DNA of 64,000 bases from Cellulomonas xiejunii (GCF_024508315.1 NZ_CP101987.1:1550001-1614000); one strand, 5' to 3'. Counted from the first letter of the stretch, positions 38,360-46,156 are shown. Made by a program: numbers and translations. Notes: generated from the letters alone by a model not told the origin.

Positions 38360-39145
38360 ATGGAGTCCTCCGAGCAGCGCTTCCTGCATGAGATCCGGTC
38401 GACGTACGCCGATCTTGAGCGGTGGAGGGTGCGCGCATCCTCGGTGGAGGAGCCGGAGCGGGGCAGCGAGCTCGCGGTTGATGACCACGTGTTCCCGCGT
38501 CACCGCATCAGCAGTGTGGCATGGCTCTCGTTGGCGTTGGCAGGTGAGCACCTTCGTCTCGCTCGGGACGCCATTGAAGCTCAGCAGCTGTATCCGAGTG
38601 CTCACTTCTCGGTGCTGCGGAGTGCGCTCGTCGGCGCTGCGCAAGGGGTCTGGATCCTCGGCCCAGACCATGGGGCACAACGCCAAGAGCGTGGGCTGAT
38701 CGTCCTCGCCGAGATGCACGAGCAGATGCGCAAGTACTACAACCGGCTGTCTGACTTCGCGCTGAGCGACCAGGAGCGCACCGAGCTCGTTGCACAGCAG
38801 GAGTGGCTGGCGCAGCGAGTCGAGGAAGTAGCAAGGGCCAGGACCGGGCGGCAGAAGCTCGAACTGACCACCACGGTCATCCCAGAGGCGCTAGATCTCG
38901 TATTCCCCGACAGCGAGCGTCGACAGCAGGGGCGTGCTCTGTGGTACGAGATGAGTGGCGACGCTCATGTACTCGGTTGGTCCACGATTCCGAGGGGATC
39001 GGTCATCGCGGCCGACCGGCTATCAGGTCTAGCGACGCACGTAGTGGGTGGTTCGCTTGACCAGATCTCTCAGCCCTTCATTGCGTCCTACAAGATGCTC
39101 CGCGTCGGGTGGAGTCTGTATGACCGTCGATGTGAGGGCCGGTAG
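38360..39145 (+). CDS. Uncharacterised cargo protein, all-helical
   Basis: 261 aa from ATG 38360. I do not recognise the family. It looks mostly helical, with a central paired-helix region (LALAGEHLRLARDAIEA, then VLRSALVGAAQGVWILG) and an amphipathic charged helix (residues ~115-165). A pattern WYEMSGDAHVLGW near residue 200 recalls helical DUF5677-like or HEPN-like proteins, but no RxxxxH HEPN site is evident. GC is lower than the chromosome by eye. A leaderless promoter precedes it. Position beside attL and next to a GHKL ATPase suggests accessory cargo. Confidence 0.75.
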   Translation: MESSEQRFLHEIRSTYADLERWRVRASSVEEPERGSELAVDDHVFPRHRISSVAWLSLALAGEHLRLARDAIEAQQLYPSAHFSVLRSALVGAAQGVWILGPDHGAQRQERGLIVLAEMHEQMRKYYNRLSDFALSDQERTELVAQQEWLAQRVEEVARARTGRQKLELTTTVIPEALDLVFPDSERRQQGRALWYEMSGDAHVLGWSTIPRGSVIAADRLSGLATHVVGGSLDQISQPFIASYKMLRVGWSLYDRRCEGR

Positions 39146-39293
39146 GCAGTCAGCAGCTCCGAAGGAGTCATGCACAGTCTTCGGCCGACAGTGCCCAGCG
39201 CGGGGCCGTGTTACAGCAGCGCTCGTCTCCTAGGCGTCGGCGGTCCGAATCTGGTTGGGGCGGCGGCGCGCCGGGCCCAGACGGTGGGCACGG

Positions 39294-39737
39294 CTAGGGG
39301 GCGGAACTCTGGGCAGGCGGCGGAATATGGCCGGGAGGCTCTGTGGTGGTGAGTCCGATGTAAAGCGTCGCGCCGATGGCCAGCGCAGAAACCACGACAG
39401 CGGCCCAGGTGGCGCGGGCTGCGGCCCGCGCGGCCCTTGCGCTTGCCCCGGTGAGGCGTTCCATGACCAAGAGGCTGATCGCCTCCCGGATGCGGGCCTC
39501 GTCGTCGTGGGCTTCCCGACGCGCGCTCCTCACCAGATCGTGGGCTTCGAGGGATTCCTTGATCCAGTCAAGTCTCATGCGCATGTCTTTAGGGCTCGCC
39601 GGGTCAGCGGTCGCCTGTAGTTCCTCGGCGAACTTATATGTCCGCTCAGCGGAGGCGCGCTCCTCCCCGTCGATCCCCTCACGCTTCGCTACCACGACCC
39701 TTAGGCGCTCCCGAAGCTCGCGCTCGTCGTCGCTCAT
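39294..39737 (-). CDS. Tail-anchored membrane protein with charged coiled-coil body
   Basis: 147 aa from ATG 39737, where AGGGAG lies upstream; ATG 39752 is also in frame but lacks a fitting ribosome site. The first ~110 residues are Glu/Arg/Ala-rich and helical (DERELRERLRVVVAKREG; HDDEARIREAISLLV). A single hydrophobic segment (AAVVVSALAIGATLYIGL) lies near the C-terminus, followed by a Pro-rich tail. This tail-anchored layout is common in membrane-targeting effectors of phage defence. It is transcribed towards the 38360-39145 gene and lies divergently from the GHKL gene. No family recognised. Confidence 0.65.
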   Translation of the reverse strand: MSDDERELRERLRVVVAKREGIDGEERASAERTYKFAEELQATADPASPKDMRMRLDWIKESLEAHDLVRSARREAHDDEARIREAISLLVMERLTGASARAARAAARATWAAVVVSALAIGATLYIGLTTTEPPGHIPPPAQSSAP

Positions 39738-39977
39738 GCTCTCCCTACCCATGTCGGAGAGTGTGGCGCAAGCGCGACGTCGAGACTAGGCAGCATCTGC
39801 GCGAGCGCCCACGGTCAGGACGCCGTTGACCGGGCGGCGGCAGGAGCGCCGTTCGCGAGCGCGGGGCAGGGCAAGTGCTGCGGACGACCGCGCTTGCTCA
39901 AGATGGAGCGGGAGTCTGGCCCGCGAGCTGGACCCGGGCGGTACGCTCGGCATCAGTAGCGACGAGAGGACCTGTGG
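39738..39977. other. Divergent intergenic region of cargo genes
   Basis: A 240-bp region between the tail-anchored and GHKL genes. TACGCT (39942-39947) could be a -10 for the GHKL gene, with no good -35. I see no ORF or repeat that I would support. Confidence 0.4.
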
Positions 39978-41975
39978 ATGTCTGAGCTTCCGGTCAGTTT
40001 CGACCCCTTAGAGTTCCGGCCAACTGGGCCGAATGAGATGTCGGCACACGCCCGGAACATCGTCAAGAACGTTCTGGACAGCTACACGGGACGATTCGAC
40101 GTCTTGGCGGAAGCGGTTCAGAACGCGATGGACGCGATCGAGGCACGTTGGGGTGCAGGCGTAGATAACGCGGCCGGGCGTCGTGATGGGGAATACCCGA
40201 CGATCCGCATTGAGATCGACGCGTCCGCAAGGAACGAGATAACGGTCACCGATAATGGCGTCGGTATAGCCGGTGACAAGCTGCAGGAGGTTTTTACGCC
40301 TCACCTTAGCCCGAAGCTGCTCTATGGAAGGCCGACCCGAGGACACAAGGGTGTTGGAACTACATTTCTAATCTACGGGCATCCGGCCTTCGAGGTGCGG
40401 ACGAAGACGACTTCTGGCGAGGTGCACGCCTATCGAATCCAGGGCGGGTCCGAATGGGTGCAGGGCGAGACTATTCTGCCTGCACCAAAGTTCGAAAGGG
40501 TCGAGGACGCAGGGCGGCGGCTCGAAAACTTCGGCTCCGGGACAAGCATTACGGTTAAGGTCGACGAGAGCACGCGCTTTGGTCGAGTGCGCAACGCTCA
40601 ATACAACAAGCTCGAGACGTGGGAGCTTGTTCTTCGAACATTCACCGCTATCGGCATTGTGAACGTCGGCATTGCTGACCATCGGCGCCCGGAGTGGGTT
40701 CGAGAGCTGCGTGTCGAACTTGAGCTTTTGGGTGTCTCTGGTGGCGGGACATGCACTGTCGTCCCGAAGTTTCATTTCCCTCACTCGGATGCTGCCACGA
40801 GCGTGAGCCTATCGGAGTTGTGGTCCGGTTCGGTGAGCGACAGTAATCGCTACGAAATGCTCTACCTCGAGCTTGGGCCTGACGCCCTCGAGCAGCAACT
40901 AAAAGCACAGATTGAAGAACTCGAAAACAGTGACTCGGCGGAGGATCAGGAAACCCTCCAGACCCTAAGAAAGTACGAGACCTCGGTTTATGCCAGCTGG
41001 GCATACAAGAACACGCTCTATGAGGACCTTTATCGGGGCGCACTCGAAGAGCCATCGGCGAAGCGTTTCCAGTACATGAACGTGCGCGGGGGGCTAATGG
41101 TGGCCTCCGTGGGAATGCCGATCGGCGAGACGACGGACCATCCTTACGCGACTATGAAGCCTGAGTATCGCAGGCGCCTCTTCATGATCGCGTCCTTCAA
41201 TGGGAAGTATTCGCCGGACTTGGGCCGGAAGACCATCCCCGCTCAGGATCGCGCCTTCCTGGAGTGGCTCGAGCGCCAGATCCAGAACCTGTTCCTTCGC
41301 TATATTGGCAGGCTGGTCCGGTCCAACGACGAGGCGCCCCATCATGCCGGTGGATTCGCTCAAGCGAAAGAGGAGCTCGCGAGCGAAGGCGACAGGGTTC
41401 GCAAGCGTACTGAGAAGCTGCAGGCCATGTCCGAGCCACTCGGTTTTGCATACGAGCCGCGATACGAAGCCGAGTTGGTGGGGATCTTCTACGCGCTGCT
41501 TGCGTCGGGAGATCTCCGGGGCTACCGACTTCTCGCCGTGCCGGGTAGCACAACGCGCCTCGACGGCTACTTTGATTTCGAGGCATCACAGTTCGCCAAG
41601 CCCACTCCGGATGACCTGGCTCCGCTCGGAATCGCCGAGAGCAAGGCGACCGGTGGCGCGTTCCAGCGCCGGGGTAAGTGGCTGGAGTTCAAGGTGCGCC
41701 TGGACGACCTTATCGATGACTTCGAGGCTGAAGACGCCACAGGGAGTAAGAAATACTTCGATCTAGTCGACCTGGTTGTGGCCTGGGAAGTGCCTGCCGG
41801 AGAGTCCATCGGCGACTATGACTTGGTCGAGTTGAAGGAGGGCAACTGGAACGAGCGCGATTATTACGGCGCGACGCACCTCCTCAGGAAGAGCGGTGGG
41901 AACCACGTCGTCCAGGTTCTGGCCCTTCAAGACTTCATTCGTCGCATGCAGTCGGTGGCGCCAGCGACCGCGTAG
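39978..41975 (+). CDS. GHKL (Hsp90-like) ATPase with C-terminal nuclease-like motif; candidate defence protein
   Basis: 665 aa, ATG 39978 with GAGAGGA 7 nt upstream. The GHKL ATP-binding motifs are present: N box LAEAVQNAMDAIE (residues 43-55, Glu45/Asn49), G1 DNGVGI (92-97) and G2 GHKGVG (122-127). A middle region of beta strands and helices follows, with a coiled-coil-like acidic stretch (residues ~305-335). Near the C-terminus, LDGYFDF (Asp529, Asp533) followed by GIAESKA (Glu554, Lys556) has the D...ExK spacing of PD-(D/E)XK nucleases. Proteins with Hsp90-like ATPase plus nuclease are common in phage defence. Function is inferred; the gene is visibly lower in GC than the rest of the window. 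Confidence 0.85.
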   Translation: MSELPVSFDPLEFRPTGPNEMSAHARNIVKNVLDSYTGRFDVLAEAVQNAMDAIEARWGAGVDNAAGRRDGEYPTIRIEIDASARNEITVTDNGVGIAGDKLQEVFTPHLSPKLLYGRPTRGHKGVGTTFLIYGHPAFEVRTKTTSGEVHAYRIQGGSEWVQGETILPAPKFERVEDAGRRLENFGSGTSITVKVDESTRFGRVRNAQYNKLETWELVLRTFTAIGIVNVGIADHRRPEWVRELRVELELLGVSGGGTCTVVPKFHFPHSDAATSVSLSELWSGSVSDSNRYEMLYLELGPDALEQQLKAQIEELENSDSAEDQETLQTLRKYETSVYASWAYKNTLYEDLYRGALEEPSAKRFQYMNVRGGLMVASVGMPIGETTDHPYATMKPEYRRRLFMIASFNGKYSPDLGRKTIPAQDRAFLEWLERQIQNLFLRYIGRLVRSNDEAPHHAGGFAQAKEELASEGDRVRKRTEKLQAMSEPLGFAYEPRYEAELVGIFYALLASGDLRGYRLLAVPGSTTRLDGYFDFEASQFAKPTPDDLAPLGIAESKATGGAFQRRGKWLEFKVRLDDLIDDFEAEDATGSKKYFDLVDLVVAWEVPAGESIGDYDLVELKEGNWNERDYYGATHLLRKSGGNHVVQVLALQDFIRRMQSVAPATA

Positions 41976-42236
41976 TCTTGAGGATTGCCATAGCTGCGGC
42001 GTTTGTTGCGGCGATATTGCAATGCGGGAGCTTTGCGAACCTCCCGCGCAAGTCGGAGCGACCGCGCGAGCTATCGCGGAACCTAGGAGGCTGCCCCGGT
42101 AGTGCATTGAGCCCCACTCGAGTGCCTACCCCTGGGGGGCTGACCCCTTTGGGTTGATGTCGCGCACCGCCATGTCTTAGCTGCGCGCTGTACGCCGAAA
42201 ATGGGGAGGTCCTCAAACCGGTGCGGCAGAACGCAG
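41976..42236. other. Intergenic region between cargo and replication halves of the element
   Basis: About 260 bp without a supported ORF. It marks the change from lower-GC cargo to high-GC replication/integration genes. It holds several short inverted repeats, none striking. Confidence 0.5.
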
Positions 42237-42281
42237 AAAAGGGCCCCTAGCCTGCGGCTTTGAGTCGCAAGCTAGGGGCCC
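42237..42281 (-). terminator. Rho-independent terminator of the element's - strand operon
   Basis: GGGCCCCTAGC (42241-42251) pairs with GCTAGGGGCCC (42271-42281). On the - strand the stem is followed by TTTT (42237-42240). It lies 30 bp after the stop of the HNH-like gene (42311). One of the few T-tract terminators in the window. Confidence 0.88.
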
Positions 42282-42310
42282 TCAGTAAGCCCTCGCGGGC
42301 AGGATGTTGC

Positions 42311-42868
42311 TCAGTCGCGACAACCGTGGGCTCGGTCGTGGGCGGTGTGGCATGGCTCGCAGAGTGGCAGATAGTCCGCCGGGCGGTCGCTGTAGACGAG
42401 ACCGGCGCCCTTCCTGCCCTGTTCGCCGTACAGCGCACGCGCGTCGCGACGGTGTGAGTAGGCCCAGTGTTGCGCGGGCTCGCCGCAGTCCTCGCATGGG
42501 TGCTGCCTGGGGCGACCGCGCGCGGCGCGTACGCGATCGTGAGCGCCGCCGTAGGACAGGCCCAACGGGTTTCGACCCCCGGCGCCCGGGTGCGCAACGC
42601 GGTTGCCGCAGGTCCGGGCCCGCCCGCTGGTGACGTTGGTCAGCCACATCTCCGACGTCGCGCCGCAGTCGCAGAGCACGCGAACCCGGGAGTGCCCCCT
42701 CACCTTGCCAAGACGCTCGACGAGCACGAGAGAGCCGAACCGGGCACCGACGGCGTACCTGTGCGCCCGACTGCTCTCGCTGGGGTTGCTTGGGACCAGA
42801 CGCGTGCCCGCAGCCCGCCCCGAGCTCGACTCCGTGCCCCTGCACCGCTGGGCGGGGTCGCTCAACAT
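42311..42868 (-). CDS. HNH-like zinc protein
   Basis: 185 aa from ATG 42868, with GGAGG 8 nt upstream. Two zinc-binding clusters are seen: CDCGATSEMWLTNVTSGRARTC (first) and CEDCGEPAQHWAYSHRRD (second), followed by YLPLCEPCHTAHDRAHG. The pattern C-x2-C...C-x2-C-H with a central His is that of small HNH-type proteins often seen in actinophages and integrative elements. Not a large homing enzyme; could be a free-standing HNH nuclease or DNA-processing factor. Last gene before the operon terminator. Confidence 0.75.
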   Translation of the reverse strand: MLSDPAQRCRGTESSSGRAAGTRLVPSNPSESSRAHRYAVGARFGSLVLVERLGKVRGHSRVRVLCDCGATSEMWLTNVTSGRARTCGNRVAHPGAGGRNPLGLSYGGAHDRVRAARGRPRQHPCEDCGEPAQHWAYSHRRDARALYGEQGRKGAGLVYSDRPADYLPLCEPCHTAHDRAHGCRD

Positions 42869-42870
42869 CG

Positions 42871-43224
42871 TCAGCGCCTCCGCTCACTGTCAGGCCGTCG
42901 GGGACGGCGTCGCGACCGGCGTGGCCAAGCGTGCAGGTCTTCGGCGGTCGGCCGCTCCTTGCGCGCCAGCGAGCGCAGCCCTTGCACCTCGCGCGCCACA
43001 TCGTCGGACCTGTCGTGCAGCTCGTCCGCCTGGCGGCGCATGCGGTCCTCTGCCCGCGCTCGTTGGTCGGCGAACTGGTGCACCCGGCGCCGGAAGTCCG
43101 TCACGGCTGCACGGTGCTCCCGAGAGCAGAAGGCTGCCCCCTTGGAGGTGGGTGCATCGCAGAGCGCGCACGTCCCGCCCATCGTCGCGGCCCCCCTCTG
43201 TGTCTGTGCCCCCTCCGCGCTCAC
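42871..43224 (-). CDS. Small zinc-finger/coiled-coil protein
   Basis: 117 aa. GTG 43224 overlaps the stop of the upstream gene (GTGA), so the pair is coupled. GGTCALCDAPTSKGAAFCSREHR is a treble-clef-like C-x2-C...C-x3-H cluster, followed by a long Arg/Glu-rich helix (residues ~40-95). A second possible start is the internal ATG at residue 15. Family not recognised; the N-terminal cluster followed by a helix suggests a DNA- or RNA-binding accessory. Confidence 0.65.
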   Translation of the reverse strand: MSAEGAQTQRGAATMGGTCALCDAPTSKGAAFCSREHRAAVTDFRRRVHQFADQRARAEDRMRRQADELHDRSDDVAREVQGLRSLARKERPTAEDLHAWPRRSRRRPRRPDSERRR

Positions 43225-43976
43225 AGGTCCGCCACCCCCGTTGCCGCCTTCTCAGCCGCGCGGCTTCCAAGGAACGCAGCCCACGAGGGCAGGGCGCCCG
43301 CGTCCTGGTCTTCCCGCTCGGCGCGACGCACCGCCTGCAGCCCGTCGGAACGGATCATCCAGCCTGCCGCCGCCGCCGCCTCACCGAGGGTCTTCCAGAG
43401 GACGTCCTCGGTCGTCGGCGCCTCCACGCGCCGACCGTCAAGGGTGAGCGCCTGTCGCCCCAACCCGCGCGCCGTCAGCTGTACCGGCTCGGTCCGGTAG
43501 AGGTTGACGTCTTGGGCCGCGCGCAGCGCTCCCGCAACGGCCTGCCGCTGCCCCTCGGCGATGATGGCGAGGGTGCCCAGCGCCTGCGCGATGTCGTCCA
43601 CCGCCTGGCGCCGTGCCTCCGTGAGCGCGCTGTCGTCCACGATGGGCGCAAGGGCAGCCGCGAGGTCGTTCGCGAGGGCCACCCGCTCGGCCCCCTGCGC
43701 CCGGCTTAGCGCCACGGCGGCGCCGTCTGCCAGCAGGGTTGCGTGCTCGACAGCCGCCGTCGCCTGAGCGAGGGCCGTCACGGTCACGTCCTCACCCTGT
43801 GCGACACGCTCGCGGATCTCATCCAGTGCAGCGCGCGCGTCGTTCAGCGCACGTTGCGCGGCAGCGTGCCGGTCCTGTGCTGCGAGGCGCTGCGTCGTCG
43901 CGGTGGGCCCGGCAGGGCCGCTCTCCGTGGTGCGCGCGCTTTCGGTCCTGGTGGTCGTGCTCTTGGCGGTAGCCAT
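43221..43976 (-). CDS. Coiled-coil protein of the element
   Basis: 251 aa from ATG 43976 (MATAKSTTTRTE), with GAGAGGA upstream. The Ala/Glu/Arg-rich central part (residues ~30-150) is predicted helical coiled coil, and the C-terminus ends AFLGSRAAEKAATG. No catalytic motif or membrane segment is visible. It is the first gene after a 580-bp non-coding region and is coupled to the next gene. Function unknown; such proteins are common in integrative elements. Confidence 0.7.
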   Translation of the reverse strand: MATAKSTTTRTESARTTESGPAGPTATTQRLAAQDRHAAAQRALNDARAALDEIRERVAQGEDVTVTALAQATAAVEHATLLADGAAVALSRAQGAERVALANDLAAALAPIVDDSALTEARRQAVDDIAQALGTLAIIAEGQRQAVAGALRAAQDVNLYRTEPVQLTARGLGRQALTLDGRRVEAPTTEDVLWKTLGEAAAAAGWMIRSDGLQAVRRAEREDQDAGALPSWAAFLGSRAAEKAATGVADL

Positions 43977-44051
43977 CGTGGGCTGTCCTCTCGGTTGCGG
44001 GACGCGGACGCGTCCCTATGACGCGCGTCGGCGTTGCTCGACGCGGATACA

Positions 44052-44070
44052 CCGAGGCGCGGGGCCTCGG
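44052..44070 (+). terminator. Terminator-like hairpin
   Basis: CCGAGGC (44052-44058) pairs with GCCTCGG (44064-44070) and is followed on the + strand by a T-rich run (CTTTGTGTTCCTT). No + strand gene ends here, so the role is uncertain. Confidence 0.4.
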
Positions 44071-44180
44071 CTTTGTGTTCCTTGAAGGGGCTGGGGATGG
44101 GTCGTGCCACCCCGAGTGCTCATGCCGGTGACGCGGCGTGCGTCCTCGGAGCCCTTCGGAGCAGTGAGCTCCCGAGGCTT

Positions 44181-44229
44181 GGCACGGCGTGCGGTGCGCC
44201 AGCGCACGGCACGGCGTGCGGTGCGCCAG
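44181..44229 (+). repeat. 22-bp tandem direct repeat
   Basis: GGCACGGCGTGCGGTGCGCCAG occurs at 44181-44202 and 44208-44229 (period 27), overlapping small inverted repeats. Non-coding. Confidence 0.75.
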
Positions 44230-44557
44230 GGCATGGCATCGAAGGTCCGGGGAGGGGTTGCCCGAGGCGCCGTGTGCACCTCTGCGGCCCTCTCGAGCCC
44301 GTCCCCTCACCCTGGAGCGGCGGGGCCCTTGCGAGGGCCCTGCGGGGCGCCAGGGCGCCCGCACGCGGTTCGTGTCGCAGCTCTGGTAGCGGCCACGCGC
44401 TGGCGCCCTGTGGCGCCCGGCGGCGCAGCGGCGAAGGCACCACCGGGATTGCGTCCGCCCTGCGCTCAGGCCGTCGGCGGTTGGCGATGGGCGGGCCGCG
44501 CCAGCGGCCCCAGGCCTAGAGCGTTGCTCGCGGTGGGCCCGGAGGGCCCCGCAAGCC

Positions 44558-45202
44558 CTACGTCAGGAACACCGGCAGGATCTCGTCTGCCAGCCTGTCG
44601 ACCTCCGCACGCGCCGCTGCTTCTGCCTCCGCCGCTGCGGCTGCGGCTGCCCAGGCCGCTGCCCCCCGTACCTCTGTAGCGCATTGCTCTATAGAGGTAG
44701 AGCCAGAGCCAGTAGTAGAGCCTGCGTTATACGGCTCTGGTGGCGTACTAGGGGTCGCATCTCCTCGGCGCTCCCGGCCCCCACCTAGTGCGCCATCTGC
44801 GACAGGGGCCGCACCTAGTGCGCCATCTGCGACAAGGGCGAGGGCCCCTAGTGCGCCATCGGCGGCACCTTGCACGGTGGGCACCGACGGGGGGCCTAGT
44901 GCGCCATCTGCGACAGGCAGGCTCAGGCGGTAGTGCTTCGGCCCGCGCATCGGCGCGTGCACGAGCGTCAGCCAGCCTGCAGCTGCGAGCGCCACCATGT
45001 GCCGGTTCACCGTGCGTACCCCGGCGCCGATCTCGCGCGCGATGCGAGCTTGTGAGGGTCGGACCTGTCGACCGTCCTCGCCTGCGTAGGTCGAGAGCGC
45101 GAGAGCGACCGCGACCCATGAGCCGGGCAGCACGCCAGCTGCGACAGCGCCCAGCACGGCGCGCTGCCACTCGTGCCGCCCGGCCGGCATTGGGTCAGCC
45201 AT
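44558..45202 (-). CDS. Winged-helix replication-initiator candidate with intragenic iterons
   Basis: 214 aa from ATG 45202 (AAGGCG upstream). Residues ~12-92 form a winged-helix domain (SQARIAREIGAGVRTVNRHMVALAAAGWLTL, then a wing ending HYRLSL). Four copies of (V/A)ADGALG follow at residues ~97-140; at DNA level they are 23-bp repeats (44784-44917). A poorly conserved Ala-rich region ends the protein. DNA-binding domain, then iterons inside the same gene, then a C-terminal region resembles phage lambda O, whose origin lies within the O gene. Replication function is inferred. It is coupled to the upstream gene (8-bp overlap). Confidence 0.7.
   Translation of the reverse strand: MADPMPAGRHEWQRAVLGAVAAGVLPGSWVAVALALSTYAGEDGRQVRPSQARIAREIGAGVRTVNRHMVALAAAGWLTLVHAPMRGPKHYRLSLPVADGALGPPSVPTVQGAADGALGALALVADGALGAAPVADGALGGGRERRGDATPSTPPEPYNAGSTTGSGSTSIEQCATEVRGAAAWAAAAAAAEAEAAARAEVDRLADEILPVFLT
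44669..44740. repeat. Two inverted repeats in a relatively AT-richer patch beside the iterons
   Basis: TACCTCT (44669-44675) pairs with AGAGGTA (44693-44699) and CCAGAGCC (44703-44710) pairs with GGCTCTGG (44733-44740). This patch includes CTCTATAGAG and GTTATAC and is visibly less GC-rich than its surroundings. It may correspond to the DNA-unwinding part of an origin. It is within the initiator coding sequence. Confidence 0.5.
44784..44917. repeat. Four iteron-like 23-bp repeats (candidate replication origin)
   Basis: CCTAGTGCGCCATCTGCGAC-AGG type units start at 44784, 44814, 44847 and 44895. The first and fourth are identical, the second has one mismatch and the third keeps the first 14 bases. 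Spacings (30, 33, 48 bp) are multiples of 3, as they encode the repeat (V/A)ADGALG. They lie directly downstream, in reading direction, of the wHTH domain. Confidence 0.75.
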
Positions 45203-45668
45203 CGCCTTCCCCCTCGTCGTCAGAGTGAGCGGCGCCGAACGCCGCTGCGAGCGCCAGCCCGCTGGGCTCCGGACCCGGGGGCGGCGGGTCCATCCGCACG
45301 TGTTGGTGCGCGATGCCCCACGCCTCGGGCACGCCCAGCGCCTCAAGCGCGGCGGGCACGACGAGGGACACCCGCCCACCGGCCTGGGCCCCGTTGGCGA
45401 TTCGCCCGGCGTCCTCCAGGTCTGCGAGCGCGTCGAGAACCTGAGCATGCGTCAGGCCCGTGTGCCGCGAGATCCGCTCGACGTTCAGCCGCACGGCTGG
45501 CATGTCCGCGAGGACGAGCGCCAGCACGACATCAGCAGGGGTCGCGCGAGGCTGGGGGGATCGTCTCCACACCGAGCCCGTGCCGATGCTCGCCCGGCGC
45601 AGCGCGAACCGCTGTGCGTCGAGCCAGCCGGACAGCGTCGGCGCGAGTGCGTCGCTGCGCCCGCTCAT
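45195..45668 (-). CDS. HTH protein upstream of the initiator candidate
   Basis: 157 aa. ATG 45668 overlaps the upstream stop (ATGA) and the 3' end overlaps the initiator gene by 8 bp, a tightly coupled operon. A helix-turn-helix is seen in VRLNVERISRHTGLTHAQVLDALADLEDAGRI (residues ~52-85), followed by a short beta wing and an acidic Pro-rich tail. Likely a DNA-binding regulator or replication accessory; no known family. Confidence 0.65.
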   Translation of the reverse strand: MSGRSDALAPTLSGWLDAQRFALRRASIGTGSVWRRSPQPRATPADVVLALVLADMPAVRLNVERISRHTGLTHAQVLDALADLEDAGRIANGAQAGGRVSLVVPAALEALGVPEAWGIAHQHVRMDPPPPGPEPSGLALAAAFGAAHSDDEGEGDG

Positions 45669-45895
45669 GCAGCACCGCCGGGCACGACGGCGGCGCCATC
45701 TTCGTACGCAAGGACGTCGGCCAGCCGGTAGCGGACAGCGCCGCTCCCCGAGAGCTTGAGGTAGGACGCACCGCGCCCCTGGGATCGCTGGTTGGCGAGC
45801 GTGCCAGGGCTGAGGCGCCATCGTGCCGCTAGCTCGCGCTCCGTGAGCAGGCTGTGCCAGGGGTCGGGGCTGGGCGCCGAGTTCTCTACGGCCAT
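45665..45895 (-). CDS. AlpA/Xis-like helix-turn-helix protein
   Basis: 76 aa from ATG 45895, where CAGGAG lies 7 nt upstream. LLTERELAARWRLSPGTLANQRSQGRG plus VRYRLADVLAYED has the MerR-like HTH layout of excisionases and AlpA-type regulators. It lies directly downstream of the integrase, the usual place for a recombination directionality factor. It could also regulate the element's operon. First gene of the tightly coupled - strand run to 44558. Confidence 0.75.
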   Translation of the reverse strand: MAVENSAPSPDPWHSLLTERELAARWRLSPGTLANQRSQGRGASYLKLSGSGAVRYRLADVLAYEDGAAVVPGGAA

Positions 45896-45923
45896 GGTGG
45901 TGTGCTCCTGTCTGGAACGCCGA

Positions 45924-45970
45924 ACGGCCCCGGTCCGGACCCTCGGGGGAGGCGTCCAGACCAGGGCCGT
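45924..45970. terminator. Hairpin between integrase and Xis-like gene
   Basis: A 17-bp imperfect stem (45924-45940 with 45954-45970; two G-U pairs). It lies 28 bp upstream of the Xis-like start, with no T tract. It could separate integrase and operon transcripts. Confidence 0.45.
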
Positions 45971-46156
45971 CCGGCTCTGTGGTTGCTGTGGGGTGACGGG
46001 GCCCGTTCCTCTGGGCTCTGATCCGCCGTCATGGGCGACGACTGCGGGGGACATGTCTCACGTTGCCGGGTGGGTCGGGCACGAGTTCTCATGCCCTCCC
46101 ACCTGATAGAGACGGCCCAAGTCGCGATCTTGTGCGTCAGGCAGCAGTGATCTCGG
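45971..46156. other. Intergenic region between integrase and Xis-like gene
   Basis: About 186 bp with no supported ORF. It should hold the - strand operon promoter, but I cannot pick it with confidence. Confidence 0.45.

Larger units (their letters stand above)
43977..44557. other. Large non-coding region of the element
   Basis: 581 bp without a convincing ORF. It holds a terminator-like hairpin (44052-44070), a 22-bp direct repeat (44181-44202 and 44208-44229, period 27 bp) and several GC-rich inverted repeats such as GGGCCCTTGCGAGGGCCC. It lies between the replication genes and the coiled-coil gene and could contain regulatory or transfer-origin sequence. Confidence 0.6.

Noticed and set aside
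39170-39352. 60-codon ORF after the 38360 cargo gene
   Set aside because: AAGGAG is only 2 nt from the ATG and the translation has no recognisable pattern; it overlaps the tail-anchored gene on the other strand.
42467-43709. Two + strand ORFs (326 and 368 codons) opposite the HNH-like and coiled-coil genes
   Set aside because: The - strand genes have zinc clusters, ribosome sites and coupled starts; the + strand translations are low-complexity Arg/Pro.
44784-44917. CRISPR-like repeat array
   Set aside because: Repeats are only four, with irregular spacing in multiples of 3 and within a coding sequence; no cas genes nearby.
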